A stretch of 64,000 nucleotides of DNA from Bacteroidota bacterium (GTDB lineage: Bacteria; Bacteroidota; Bacteroidia; NORP154), in the NCBI GenBank assembly GCA_022572355.1, contig JACZWC010000008.1:35941-99940 (forward strand), written 5' to 3'. This document shows, piece after piece, positions 56,704 to 64,000 of this stretch. The notes under the pieces are model-generated. The model saw only the letters and a list, made by a program, of their open reading frames with translations. It was not told where the DNA came from and did not search any database. The position numbers and the translations under genes were made by a program. Every line of letters begins with the position of its first letter. Within the stretch, counting starts at the first letter, position 1.

Positions 56704-58359
56704 ATGCCTATGAAGACAATGACGCTTCTAACTGGATTAACTTTTTGTATTGCCAACTTTGCATCTGCACAAAATGCAAAAGAGCAGTTGGTGAACTCTG
56801 AAGTAGAATCCGTGATCATTTACCTGGATGGTGTTGAAGTGTCCAGGAGTAAATCTGTATCAATTACTCCGGGAAAAACCAAAATAATATTCACAGGATT
56901 ATCACATCGCCTCGACGATAAAACGATACAGATCAAAAGCTCCGAAGACATTGCCATTCACTCCATTACCACGAAGATTGATCATTTAACCAAGTCGGAA
57001 GAAAAGCCGCGAATCAAACAGGTAAGGGATTCATTGAAATTGATGAAGCGAAAAGCACAGTATATCAAAGATGAACAAAATGCATACGCAGTTGAGAAGA
57101 CAATGGTCATCGCCAATCAGCATTTAAGCGGCAAGGACAAAGGCGTCAGTACAATTGAATTGAAACAGGCTGCAGATTTTTATAGAAGCAGAATTAAGGA
57201 GATCAACCTGGCAGTTTCAAAGAGCGATGTCTCGCTCGGTGAATACAATGCGGTAATTGCAGTGTTGAGGAAAGAACTTCAGGAACTCAATGCTTCCAAT
57301 AGTTTCCAACAGGGCGAAATTAGCATCTTGGTTTCTGCCAAGGTTGCTACCAAGTCGACGTTTACCGTAAAATACCTGGTAAGTTCGGCCGGGTGGGTAC
57401 CCATATATGATATCAAGGTTGCTGACATCAACCAACCAATCGAGCTCATTTATCGCGCCAAGGTTTACAACAATACCGGTATTGATTGGAAAAACGTGAA
57501 GATGAAGCTCTCAACAGCCGATCCTCATATGAGCGCATCTAAGCCAATACTCACTCCCTGGTATTTGAATTACAAGACTAAGTCGAGTTCGTTGTATAAG
57601 AATAAGTATAGGCTAGTAGGTGTCTACAATCAACAACTCGATGTTAACACGGGTAATTTGGCGGATCTAAGTGCAAAGAAAGAAGGCGAGTTCTTCTATA
57701 GCGAAATATCAGTCTCGGACCTAAGCGCTGAATTCGAAATAGCAAAGGCCTATACTATTCCTGCGGATGCTAATGCATACATTGTGGAAATCAAAGAAAT
57801 TAAGATTCCGGCCACGTACAAGCATTACAGTGCTCCAAAGTTGGATCGGAATGCTTACCTGATTGCGCGCGTGGGGAATTGGGAAGAACTTGACTTGGTT
57901 GAAGGCCAGGCCAACATATACTTTGGAGGTACCTATATCGGACAATCTTACATCAACACGCGAAGCGTTAGTGACACACTGGATATCTCGATGGGAAGGG
58001 ATAAGAAAATACTTGTTACCAGGGTTAAGAAAAAGGAATTTAGCAGCAAAAAGTTTATTGGAAGTAATAGGAAAGAGGTGTATGCCTATGAAATTATGGT
58101 AAAGAACAACCGAAAGTCACCAATTGAAATTGATATTGTGGATCAGTTGCCAGTTTCGCAGGACAGTGAAATTCAGGTTAGCAAGATTGAGATTTCAGGT
58201 GCCAAGGAAAATGAGCTCAGCGGTGAGTTAAAATGGAAGTATAAGCTAGAGCCTGGTGAAACAAAGACAATCAACCTCTCTTTTTCCATCAAATACCCGA
58301 AGAACAAGCCTATTACTATTGGCCAAAAGAGGAAACGAAAGGTTCGGGCGAAGTTTTAA
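56704..58359 (+). CDS. DUF4139 (mucoidy inhibitor MuiA-like) secreted protein
   Basis: The 551-residue product has a signal peptide (residues about 1-22, ending ASAQN), an N-terminal DUF4140-like region (VESVIIYLDGVEVSRSKSVSITPGKTKIIFTGL), a coiled-coil stretch (about 95-200), and the DUF4139 domain (VKYLVSSAGWVPIYDIKVADINQPIELIYRAKVYNNTGIDWKNVKMKLSTADP and, near the end, EIDIVDQLPVSQDSEI.V). Function is not established; MuiA in proteobacteria affects capsule. It closes a likely operon with the two TonB-domain genes. Confidence 0.88.
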   Translation: MPMKTMTLLTGLTFCIANFASAQNAKEQLVNSEVESVIIYLDGVEVSRSKSVSITPGKTKIIFTGLSHRLDDKTIQIKSSEDIAIHSITTKIDHLTKSEEKPRIKQVRDSLKLMKRKAQYIKDEQNAYAVEKTMVIANQHLSGKDKGVSTIELKQAADFYRSRIKEINLAVSKSDVSLGEYNAVIAVLRKELQELNASNSFQQGEISILVSAKVATKSTFTVKYLVSSAGWVPIYDIKVADINQPIELIYRAKVYNNTGIDWKNVKMKLSTADPHMSASKPILTPWYLNYKTKSSSLYKNKYRLVGVYNQQLDVNTGNLADLSAKKEGEFFYSEISVSDLSAEFEIAKAYTIPADANAYIVEIKEIKIPATYKHYSAPKLDRNAYLIARVGNWEELDLVEGQANIYFGGTYIGQSYINTRSVSDTLDISMGRDKKILVTRVKKKEFSSKKFIGSNRKEVYAYEIMVKNNRKSPIEIDIVDQLPVSQDSEIQVSKIEISGAKENELSGELKWKYKLEPGETKTINLSFSIKYPKNKPITIGQKRKRKVRAKF

Positions 58360-58477
58360 AAGAGTTGATTTGGATTTCCTTATTATTCTGTAAAAGGCAG
58401 AAGGCCCTAATAAAGTGGGTGCAATACGGCCTCAATACGTAGGTTCGACAACCGCTAGCTTTTGGATTCCCGTACTT

Positions 58478-61147
58478 CTAATTCGCCACAATCTTTCCAG
58501 TGCTGATCAACTCTTCAGCTGAGTAGATCATATAGATATAAATCCCATCCGAAAGATATTCTCTATCCAGAATAAAGGAGTCTCCGGTAATTTCAGAAAT
58601 CACCTTTACCCTTTCTCCAATCAAATTGTAAAGCTCAAAACTCAACGGGCCCGACTTACTGTATCCAATTTCAAAGGTGGTCGTCGAGCTAAAGGGATTT
58701 GGATACACCCGGATATCATAACCCGCGCTGTATATTTCAGGCACTTGTGTTGGTGGCGTTGTTAGTGCTTCGATGTCTCCAATGGTATTGAATACCGTAT
58801 TGGTAATGACCGGTGGATTGAAATCGAAATAGATACCCGCGTTGTTCTCTATAACCGTTCCGAGAACATTGCCAACCTTCTGCTGAATCTTGTATTTGAG
58901 AAACCCGTGACTTTGCGGTTCATTGATATTGCTGTCGGGTAATAAGATATTGTCAAATGTCCATTGCAACACATCACTTCCCAAAATATCTATCCGGTAT
59001 GTGTGGCTGCTAACGCCTGGCTTAATTGATGTAATATCGAGGTATGGTGAAAGGGTATCAGATATCACTACTTTAAATGCCGTGTCGGTGCCGGTATTTT
59101 GAAAACGAATTTGATATTCCAATTCATCCGTTGAATCGATATAATGATAGGTATCTGTAAGCCCAATGGGAATTACCTGCTTGTCATTTGGGTCGTAGGC
59201 ACCAGTAACCAATTGACAATCCATTTCAATAAAGCCATCCGCATCATCTTGAGGGATCTGGAGAATCTGATTTGTTGTAAAAATAGGGATACCGTCTCCG
59301 CAAAGTTCAACATTGTACTGGGGGTTGCTGTTACCTGGATGCCCAGGACGCTGGTCAGCTTCAAGGCGGATCGTATTGTTATTGGCAGGCCAGCAGATGA
59401 TTGTGCTATCACCTCCATTTAACTGGAATGTGCCGGTTGAAACCAACATGTTGTTTTCATAGATACGGTATTCCGAAGTTCCCTGCATATCTCCATTACC
59501 CGGATCGCCGGTGTTTGTTATAGTAAAGCAAGCCAAACTGTCATTAACACAGGTGCCTTCAACAGAAACGCTAGACTTATCCCATGATGAATCAGGTGGA
59601 AAACAGCTGCTATCCGGATAAACATGCGCTTCTACGCACATAGTGCTGCCGATTAATCCGAGATTGCAAGTTATCGCGACGTTAATCTGAAACGAACCGC
59701 ATTGTCCTGGGTTGACAGTACCAATATCGAATATTAATGTGTTCCCATTTTGAGAAAGCAAAGTGCCAGTGCTGCTGGTATACGTCATGCTCGTATCCAT
59801 CTCTACCTCTATCGTGGCGTTCGTAGTAGCAATGGTGCCTTGATTGCAGTAGTTGACCCAATAGGTTGAAGTCATACAAGCGCGGATGGCCCAGGTGGAG
59901 ATGTCAACAGACATATTTGGGCAAAAGACTGTAGGTTCCATGGCGAAATCCACATTGCCAATCGTATCAGGCCCAGCGCCTAAAATAATAGAATAAGTTG
60001 GTGGGGTATTCGGGCATGTTTGTATTCTATAAGGATCATTGTTAATTAAACTTATGGTATAATTACCACTATCGAGATTAAGACTGAAATTACCGCTATT
60101 ATCAGAAATGGCGTATTTCGGGCCTGGTAATGCCTGCACCAGCCTATCCTGTAATAGATAGTCAAGGCTGTCCGGTAAGCAGTTGGAATTCGAATCATCG
60201 AATATTGTTCCACTCACAATGTTAGGAAGCTGCTGGATATTAAATCCGTTGTTTATAGAGATCCAGCCATCCACATCGTCAATAACAACAACATTGTAAT
60301 AACCGTAAGGAGCCGTACCCGGAAGTAAGAATGTTGCCAATAGTGAAGTATCGTTGACCACATTAAATGAAAGCGCATTGATTATAGGACTCCCCTGATC
60401 GAAAAACACCGAATAAGTGCCGCTACCTTGAGAAAAATTTGTGCTCTGTCCTGTGATTGAAACTGTAAGTAGTTGATTTCTGGTACCTGTATTGGGTACT
60501 ACCGAAAAAAGGTAAGGTGGTAGAATATAGAATCCATAGTTCTTAGTGATAAGGCTGTCAATATCGTCTAGTACATTAACATCCCAATACCAGGTAGCAT
60601 TTATTGGTATGTTAAATAAAGCATCAATAGAAACATCGTCAATTACGGTAAAGGAGGCAGCATTAATGGTTTCGCTGCCCTGGCTAAACCATACAGAGGA
60701 TGTTCCAAGGCCCTGTGAAAAACTGGTATTCAGTCCGGTTAGCGAGACAGTCAAAGATTGTCCTACCAGAGCACTATCTGGAAATACCGTAATGATACCA
60801 ACTCCACCGATTGAAAAACCATCTGCCTTGGTAATGGTACCATCAATATCATCATATACATTGACATCCCACATACCAGGATTTGCGTTTATCGGTATAT
60901 CGAAAGAAGCATCAAGAGAGAGGTCGTTAATAATATTTACCGATGTAGGGCTAATAAATGAAAAACCTTTACTTAGCCATACGGTTGTGCCACTTCCCTG
61001 GGTGAAATTTGTGGATAGCCCGATTATCGAAACTGTTAACGATTGACCCTGGTCCGCGCTATCTGGGCTTACGAGTGTTATTGTCTGTGCATTTAATGCA
61101 ACAATGGATATAACAGATCCAAGTAACAGACTTATTATTTTTCTCAC
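58478..61147 (-). CDS. Large T9SS surface protein with three N-terminal repeats
   Basis: The 889-residue product starts at GTG 61147 with a signal peptide (MRKIISLLLGSVISIVALNAQ). Residues about 22-305 are three repeats of about 95 residues (QSLTVSI.GLST.F.QGSGT..VWLS.GS.....) that look IPT/Ig-like. An SdrD B-like domain (VSGTIFDDSNSNCLPDSLD, about 315-400) and DUF11/DUF7619-type domains (about 430-790, including GAYDPNDKQVIPIGLTDTYHYIDSTDELEYQIRFQNTGTDTAFKVVISD) follow, then a T9SS sorting domain (RVYPNPFSSTTTFEI to GKIVAN). The last about 560 residues are very similar to the next gene. Role is probably adhesive or structural. Confidence 0.88.
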   Translation of the reverse strand: MRKIISLLLGSVISIVALNAQTITLVSPDSADQGQSLTVSIIGLSTNFTQGSGTTVWLSKGFSFISPTSVNIINDLSLDASFDIPINANPGMWDVNVYDDIDGTITKADGFSIGGVGIITVFPDSALVGQSLTVSLTGLNTSFSQGLGTSSVWFSQGSETINAASFTVIDDVSIDALFNIPINATWYWDVNVLDDIDSLITKNYGFYILPPYLFSVVPNTGTRNQLLTVSITGQSTNFSQGSGTYSVFFDQGSPIINALSFNVVNDTSLLATFLLPGTAPYGYYNVVVIDDVDGWISINNGFNIQQLPNIVSGTIFDDSNSNCLPDSLDYLLQDRLVQALPGPKYAISDNSGNFSLNLDSGNYTISLINNDPYRIQTCPNTPPTYSIILGAGPDTIGNVDFAMEPTVFCPNMSVDISTWAIRACMTSTYWVNYCNQGTIATTNATIEVEMDTSMTYTSSTGTLLSQNGNTLIFDIGTVNPGQCGSFQINVAITCNLGLIGSTMCVEAHVYPDSSCFPPDSSWDKSSVSVEGTCVNDSLACFTITNTGDPGNGDMQGTSEYRIYENNMLVSTGTFQLNGGDSTIICWPANNNTIRLEADQRPGHPGNSNPQYNVELCGDGIPIFTTNQILQIPQDDADGFIEMDCQLVTGAYDPNDKQVIPIGLTDTYHYIDSTDELEYQIRFQNTGTDTAFKVVISDTLSPYLDITSIKPGVSSHTYRIDILGSDVLQWTFDNILLPDSNINEPQSHGFLKYKIQQKVGNVLGTVIENNAGIYFDFNPPVITNTVFNTIGDIEALTTPPTQVPEIYSAGYDIRVYPNPFSSTTTFEIGYSKSGPLSFELYNLIGERVKVISEITGDSFILDREYLSDGIYIYMIYSAEELISTGKIVAN

Positions 61148-61214
61148 AATAAATACACTAAATGCGATGAATTTTTAACATTAATTATACATGAGAGGCT
61201 ATCTCAAGACCCTT

Positions 61215-63140
61215 TCAATTTACAACCAACTTCCCAGTACCGATAAGTTTATTCTCAGCTCGGATTTTATAGATATAAATCCCATCCGAAAGATTTTCTC
61301 TATCGAAAATAAAGGAGTCTCCCGTAATTTCAGAAATCACTTTTACTCTTTCTCCAATCAAATTGTAAAGTTCAAAGCTCAATGGGCCCGACTTACTGTA
61401 ACTAATTTCAAATGTAGTTGTCGAACTAAATGGATTTGGATAAACCCGAATATCATAGCCCTCGCTGTATATTTCGGGTACTTGTGTCGGAGGCGTTGTT
61501 AGTGCTTCGATATCTCCAATCGTATTGAATACCGTATTGGTAATGATAGGTGGATTAAAATCGAAGTAGATACCCGCGTTGTTTTCTATAACTGTTCCCA
61601 GCACATTCCCAACCTTCTGCTGAATCTTGTATTTGAGAAACCCGTGACTCTGCGGTTCATTGGTGTTGCTGTCCGGCAGCAATATGTTGGCAAAGGTCCA
61701 TTGGGCCACATTACCCTGTAGGATATCGATCGTATAAGAATGACTGCTTCCCAGCGGCCTGATACTCGTAATATCCAGATAGCTGGAGATCGTATCTTTC
61801 ACTACCACAGTAAAAGCAGTATCCGTTCCTGTATTCTGAAACCGGATCTGATATTCCAACTCGACATTTGAATCGATGTAATGATAAGTATCCGTGAGCC
61901 CGGTGGGCATCACCTGCTTGTCGTTGGGATCATAAGAACCGGTTACTAACCTGCAATCGATGTCGACAAAGTGATCCGCATCATCAGGTGGCATCTGCGT
62001 AATTTGGTTGATTATAAAGTTGCTGATAGTATCTCCACAAAGCTCTACGTTATCTTGCGGGTTACTATTACCCGGATGTCCAGGACGTTGGTCCGCCTCT
62101 AAGCGAATCGTATTTCCATTGGCAGGCCAGCAAATTACTAAGCTATCACCACCATTAATTTGGAAAGTATTGGATGCCACAAGCATATTGTTCTCATAAA
62201 TTCTATACTCAGAAGTTCCCTGCATATTTCCGTCAATAGGACTTCCCGTATTCGTGATGGTAAAACAAGCAAGGCTGATGCTGTCAATTACGCAAGTTCC
62301 CTCTACCATTACACTTGACTTATCCCAAGTGGTATCAGGAGGAATGCAATTGCTGTCTGGGTAAATATGCGCATCAACACACATGGTAGATCCCAGTAAA
62401 TTTAAATTGCAAGTTACAGAGGCAGTAATTTGAAAAGATCCACATTGGCCTACATTAACCGTGTCTAATCCGAAAGTGAGGAGATTACCGCTTTGTGACA
62501 AAAGATTGCCAGTTGAGCTAACATAACTCATGCTGGAATCCAGTTCTACTTCAATCGTAGCATTGATTGCCGCAATGGTGCCGAAATTGCAATAACTAAC
62601 CGTGTAGTTAGAGCTAAAGCAAGGCCTTACCGCCCAGGTTCCTATGTCCACATACATCAGTGCGCAATAGAAATCTGCTTGCATGCCAAAGTGGATACTG
62701 TCAATGGTATCGGGCATCGCGCCGAGGTTTAAAGAATAAGTAGATGGCGATACCGGACAATTTTGGCTCCACAATAATTGGTTGTCCAATAAAGAGATGG
62801 TGTGTGCACCGCTATCGAGATAAAGCCGGTAATTTCCTGCATTATCCGTAATGGTATAATAGGGGCCGGGGTCACTTCTGATTATCCAGTTGGGAAGTAA
62901 CATCTCACCGTTATCGGTAATGCAATCGCTGTTGAGATCGTCAAAAACCGACCCGTTTACCTGGTTCGGGCCGCAAACGTTGCTGATAACTGCATTTACT
63001 ATTGTTACACATCCGTTTGCATCTGTAACATTTATCTCATAAGGCCCTGCAAGCAGATTAAAAATGAAATTCCCCGAACTTCCGTTTGACCACTGCAAAG
63101 TATATGGAGGTGTACCATCGGTTACCAGCAGTACAATAAC
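61215..63140 (-). CDS. Large T9SS surface protein, paralogue truncated by the contig join
   Basis: The supported part is about 641 residues. It starts mid-domain in an SprB repeat (VTDGTPPYTLQWSNGSSG...YEINVTDANGC), then an SdrD B-like domain (VNGSVFDDLNSDCITDNGE), DUF11/DUF7619-like domains (SYDPNDKQVMPTGLTDTYHYIDSNVELEYQ), and a T9SS sorting domain ending GKLVVN. The frame stays open to 63254, but residues upstream of about 63140 have no similarity to the family and are read from foreign sequence, so the true N-terminus is missing. It is a tandem paralogue of the preceding gene, 67 bases apart. Confidence 0.82.
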   Translation of the reverse strand, partial: VIVLLVTDGTPPYTLQWSNGSSGNFIFNLLAGPYEINVTDANGCVTIVNAVISNVCGPNQVNGSVFDDLNSDCITDNGEMLLPNWIIRSDPGPYYTITDNAGNYRLYLDSGAHTISLLDNQLLWSQNCPVSPSTYSLNLGAMPDTIDSIHFGMQADFYCALMYVDIGTWAVRPCFSSNYTVSYCNFGTIAAINATIEVELDSSMSYVSSTGNLLSQSGNLLTFGLDTVNVGQCGSFQITASVTCNLNLLGSTMCVDAHIYPDSNCIPPDTTWDKSSVMVEGTCVIDSISLACFTITNTGSPIDGNMQGTSEYRIYENNMLVASNTFQINGGDSLVICWPANGNTIRLEADQRPGHPGNSNPQDNVELCGDTISNFIINQITQMPPDDADHFVDIDCRLVTGSYDPNDKQVMPTGLTDTYHYIDSNVELEYQIRFQNTGTDTAFTVVVKDTISSYLDITSIRPLGSSHSYTIDILQGNVAQWTFANILLPDSNTNEPQSHGFLKYKIQQKVGNVLGTVIENNAGIYFDFNPPIITNTVFNTIGDIEALTTPPTQVPEIYSEGYDIRVYPNPFSSTTTFEISYSKSGPLSFELYNLIGERVKVISEITGDSFIFDRENLSDGIYIYKIRAENKLIGTGKLVVN

Positions 63141-63149
63141 CTGGCGAAC

Positions 63150-63345
63150 ACGGGGAGACTTCAAGCAGAGCATCATTGGTTTAGCCGAGGATTTAGACGG
63201 GGACGGGCGCCTGGACGCGGGCGAAGCTTGTCTACCTTGCCCCGCAGGTGCCAATTGTTTGGAAGGTGAGGATGGGAATCAGCATGAGGATGTAAATTGT
63301 GACGGCGAACTGAGTGATAACGAAGACCTCGATGGCGACGGCACG
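63150..63345 (+). other. Foreign fragment with DLDGDG calcium-binding-like repeats
   Basis: The plus frame encodes EDLDGDGRLDAGEACLPC, then GEDGNQHEDVNCDGE and NEDLDGDG, resembling Asp-rich calcium-binding repeats of secreted proteins. The base composition (mid 50s percent GC) lies between the two flanks, and neither flank gene has such repeats. It has no start or stop of its own. Boundaries are approximate. It is best read as a third piece joined in a chimeric contig. Confidence 0.55.
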
Positions 63346-63474
63346 GTCGGGATTCTCGCGGCCCTGCGTCGGGGCGAGACGCCCAAGCCGGGATCGCAGA
63401 CCGGACGGCGCTCGTCCGAACCGGCATCCGGGCTGACCACCCTGCAACACAGCCAGACGCCGGAGGCCTCGTGA
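63346..63474 (+). CDS. nuoE: NADH-quinone oxidoreductase subunit E, C-terminal fragment
   Basis: The last 42 codons of this frame read [26 protein letters not shown] and match the end of alphaproteobacterial NuoE. It stops at TGA 63472-63474, overlapping the nuoF ATG (TGATG), as in native nuoEF operons. The [2Fe-2S] part is missing because the foreign sequence begins within the gene. GC content is far above the rest of the window. Confidence 0.7.
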   Translation, partial: VGILAALRRGETPKPGSQTGRRSSEPASGLTTLQHSQTPEAS

Positions 63475-64000
63475 TGCTGCGCGACGAAGACCGCATCTTC
63501 ACCAACCTCTACGGCTTCGGCGACTGGGGTCTCGACGGCGCGCAGGCCCGCGGCGATTGGGACGGCGCCAAGGAGATCATGGCCAAGGGCCGCGACTGGA
63601 TCATCGAAGAAATCAAGGAATCGGGCCTGCGCGGCCGTGGCGGCGCGGGCTTCCCGGCGGGCTTGAAATGGTCCTTCATGCCCAAGGAGCCGGGCGACAA
63701 GCCGGGTTATCTGGTGATCAACGCCGACGAGGGCGAGCCCGGCACCTGCAAGGACCGCGAGATCATGCGGAACGACCCTCATAAGCTGCTCGAAGGCTGC
63801 CTGCTGGCCGGTTTCGCCATGGGCGCCGTGGCCGCCTATATCTATATCCGCGGCGAATTCCGCCTCGAAGGCGACCGTCTCGAAGCGGCCATCGTCGAGG
63901 CCTATGACGCCGGCCTCATCGGCAAGGACGCCTGCGGCTCGGGCTATCATTTCGACATCTATGTCCACCGCGGAGCCGGGGCCTATATTTGCGGTGAAGA
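63474..64000 (+). CDS. nuoF: NADH-quinone oxidoreductase subunit F, 3-prime partial
   Basis: The visible 175 residues start [20 protein letters not shown] and carry the FMN loop [16 protein letters not shown] (51-66) and the NADH-site stretch [17 protein letters not shown] (82-98). The gene runs off the window in frame. NuoF is the NADH-oxidising FMN subunit of respiratory complex I. The sequence is of alphaproteobacterial type, with about two thirds GC and GC-ending codons, unlike all genes before 63.1 kb. Overlap with nuoE is native, so this end is a real piece of another genome. Confidence 0.92.
   Translation, partial: MLRDEDRIFTNLYGFGDWGLDGAQARGDWDGAKEIMAKGRDWIIEEIKESGLRGRGGAGFPAGLKWSFMPKEPGDKPGYLVINADEGEPGTCKDREIMRNDPHKLLEGCLLAGFAMGAVAAYIYIRGEFRLEGDRLEAAIVEAYDAGLIGKDACGSGYHFDIYVHRGAGAYICGE

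Noticed and set aside
63064..63474. 136-codon plus-strand frame across the join
   Set aside because: It mixes antisense of the SprB gene, a third fragment and the NuoE tail; not a real single protein.
63279..63968. Long minus-strand frame opposite nuoF
   Set aside because: GC-rich third-codon bias makes antisense frames open; the plus strand is clearly nuoF.

Overview
The window is almost entirely one Bacteroidota chromosome segment of roughly 40 percent GC, running from base 1 to about base 63,140. The phylum call rests on several independent signs: promoters with a TAnnTTTG -7 box (upstream of fabI, rpsU, the tRNA-tuf operon and others), weak or absent Shine-Dalgarno sequences, C-terminal type IX secretion (T9SS) sorting domains ending in a short basic tail, DUF2851, DUF3467, DUF1573 and choice-of-anchor B families, and the rpsU-xerC-hpf-tRNA-tuf order. 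The last 0.86 kb is not Bacteroidota. It is GC-rich, carries the end of nuoE and the start of nuoF of alphaproteobacterial type, and is separated from the Bacteroidota part by a roughly 200-base third fragment. I read this end as an assembly chimera.

Layout. 0-13.7 kb: a partial TamB-like protein, fabI, a secreted beta-propeller/caspase fusion, DUF2851 and PspC proteins, an AGCS amino-acid symporter, a helix-hairpin-helix protein, an acyl-CoA dehydrogenase, then rpsU, xerC and hpf. 13.8-28.2 kb: the gene-expression core, tRNA-Thr(TGT), Tyr, Gly, Thr(GGT), tuf, tRNA-Trp, secE, nusG, rplK, rplA, rplJ, rplL, rpoB, rpoC and a DUF3467 gene, closed by two tandem hairpins. 28.2-43.4 kb: mostly minus-strand genes for metabolism and envelope (patatin/outer-membrane barrel, metal- or cobalamin-type binding protein, cystathionine beta-synthase-like enzyme, LolC/E-type permease, aminotransferase, two DUF1573 proteins). 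Two small accessory patches, 28.8-29.8 kb and 37.1-39.3 kb, hold orphan small genes, a RelE-type toxin-antitoxin pair, repeats and gene remnants. 43.5-63.1 kb: valS, T9SS cargo, a fused isobutyryl-CoA mutase (icmF), a SIR2-TPR protein, two TonB C-terminal-domain proteins, a DUF4139 protein, and two closely related giant T9SS proteins in tandem.

The translation/transcription block probably reads from a strong promoter at about 13.81 kb, through the tRNAs and tuf into the ribosomal-protein and RNA-polymerase genes. Points that stand out are the 150-residue acidic tail on ribosomal protein L10, which carries a palindrome related to one in the tuf leader; the SIR2-TPR protein, a candidate NAD-consuming defence effector; the secreted propeller-caspase; short dispersed palindromes; a duplicated patatin gene end flanking an accessory segment; and a gene tightly bracketed by inverted repeats. 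No rRNA, CRISPR array, complete insertion sequence or prophage is visible.
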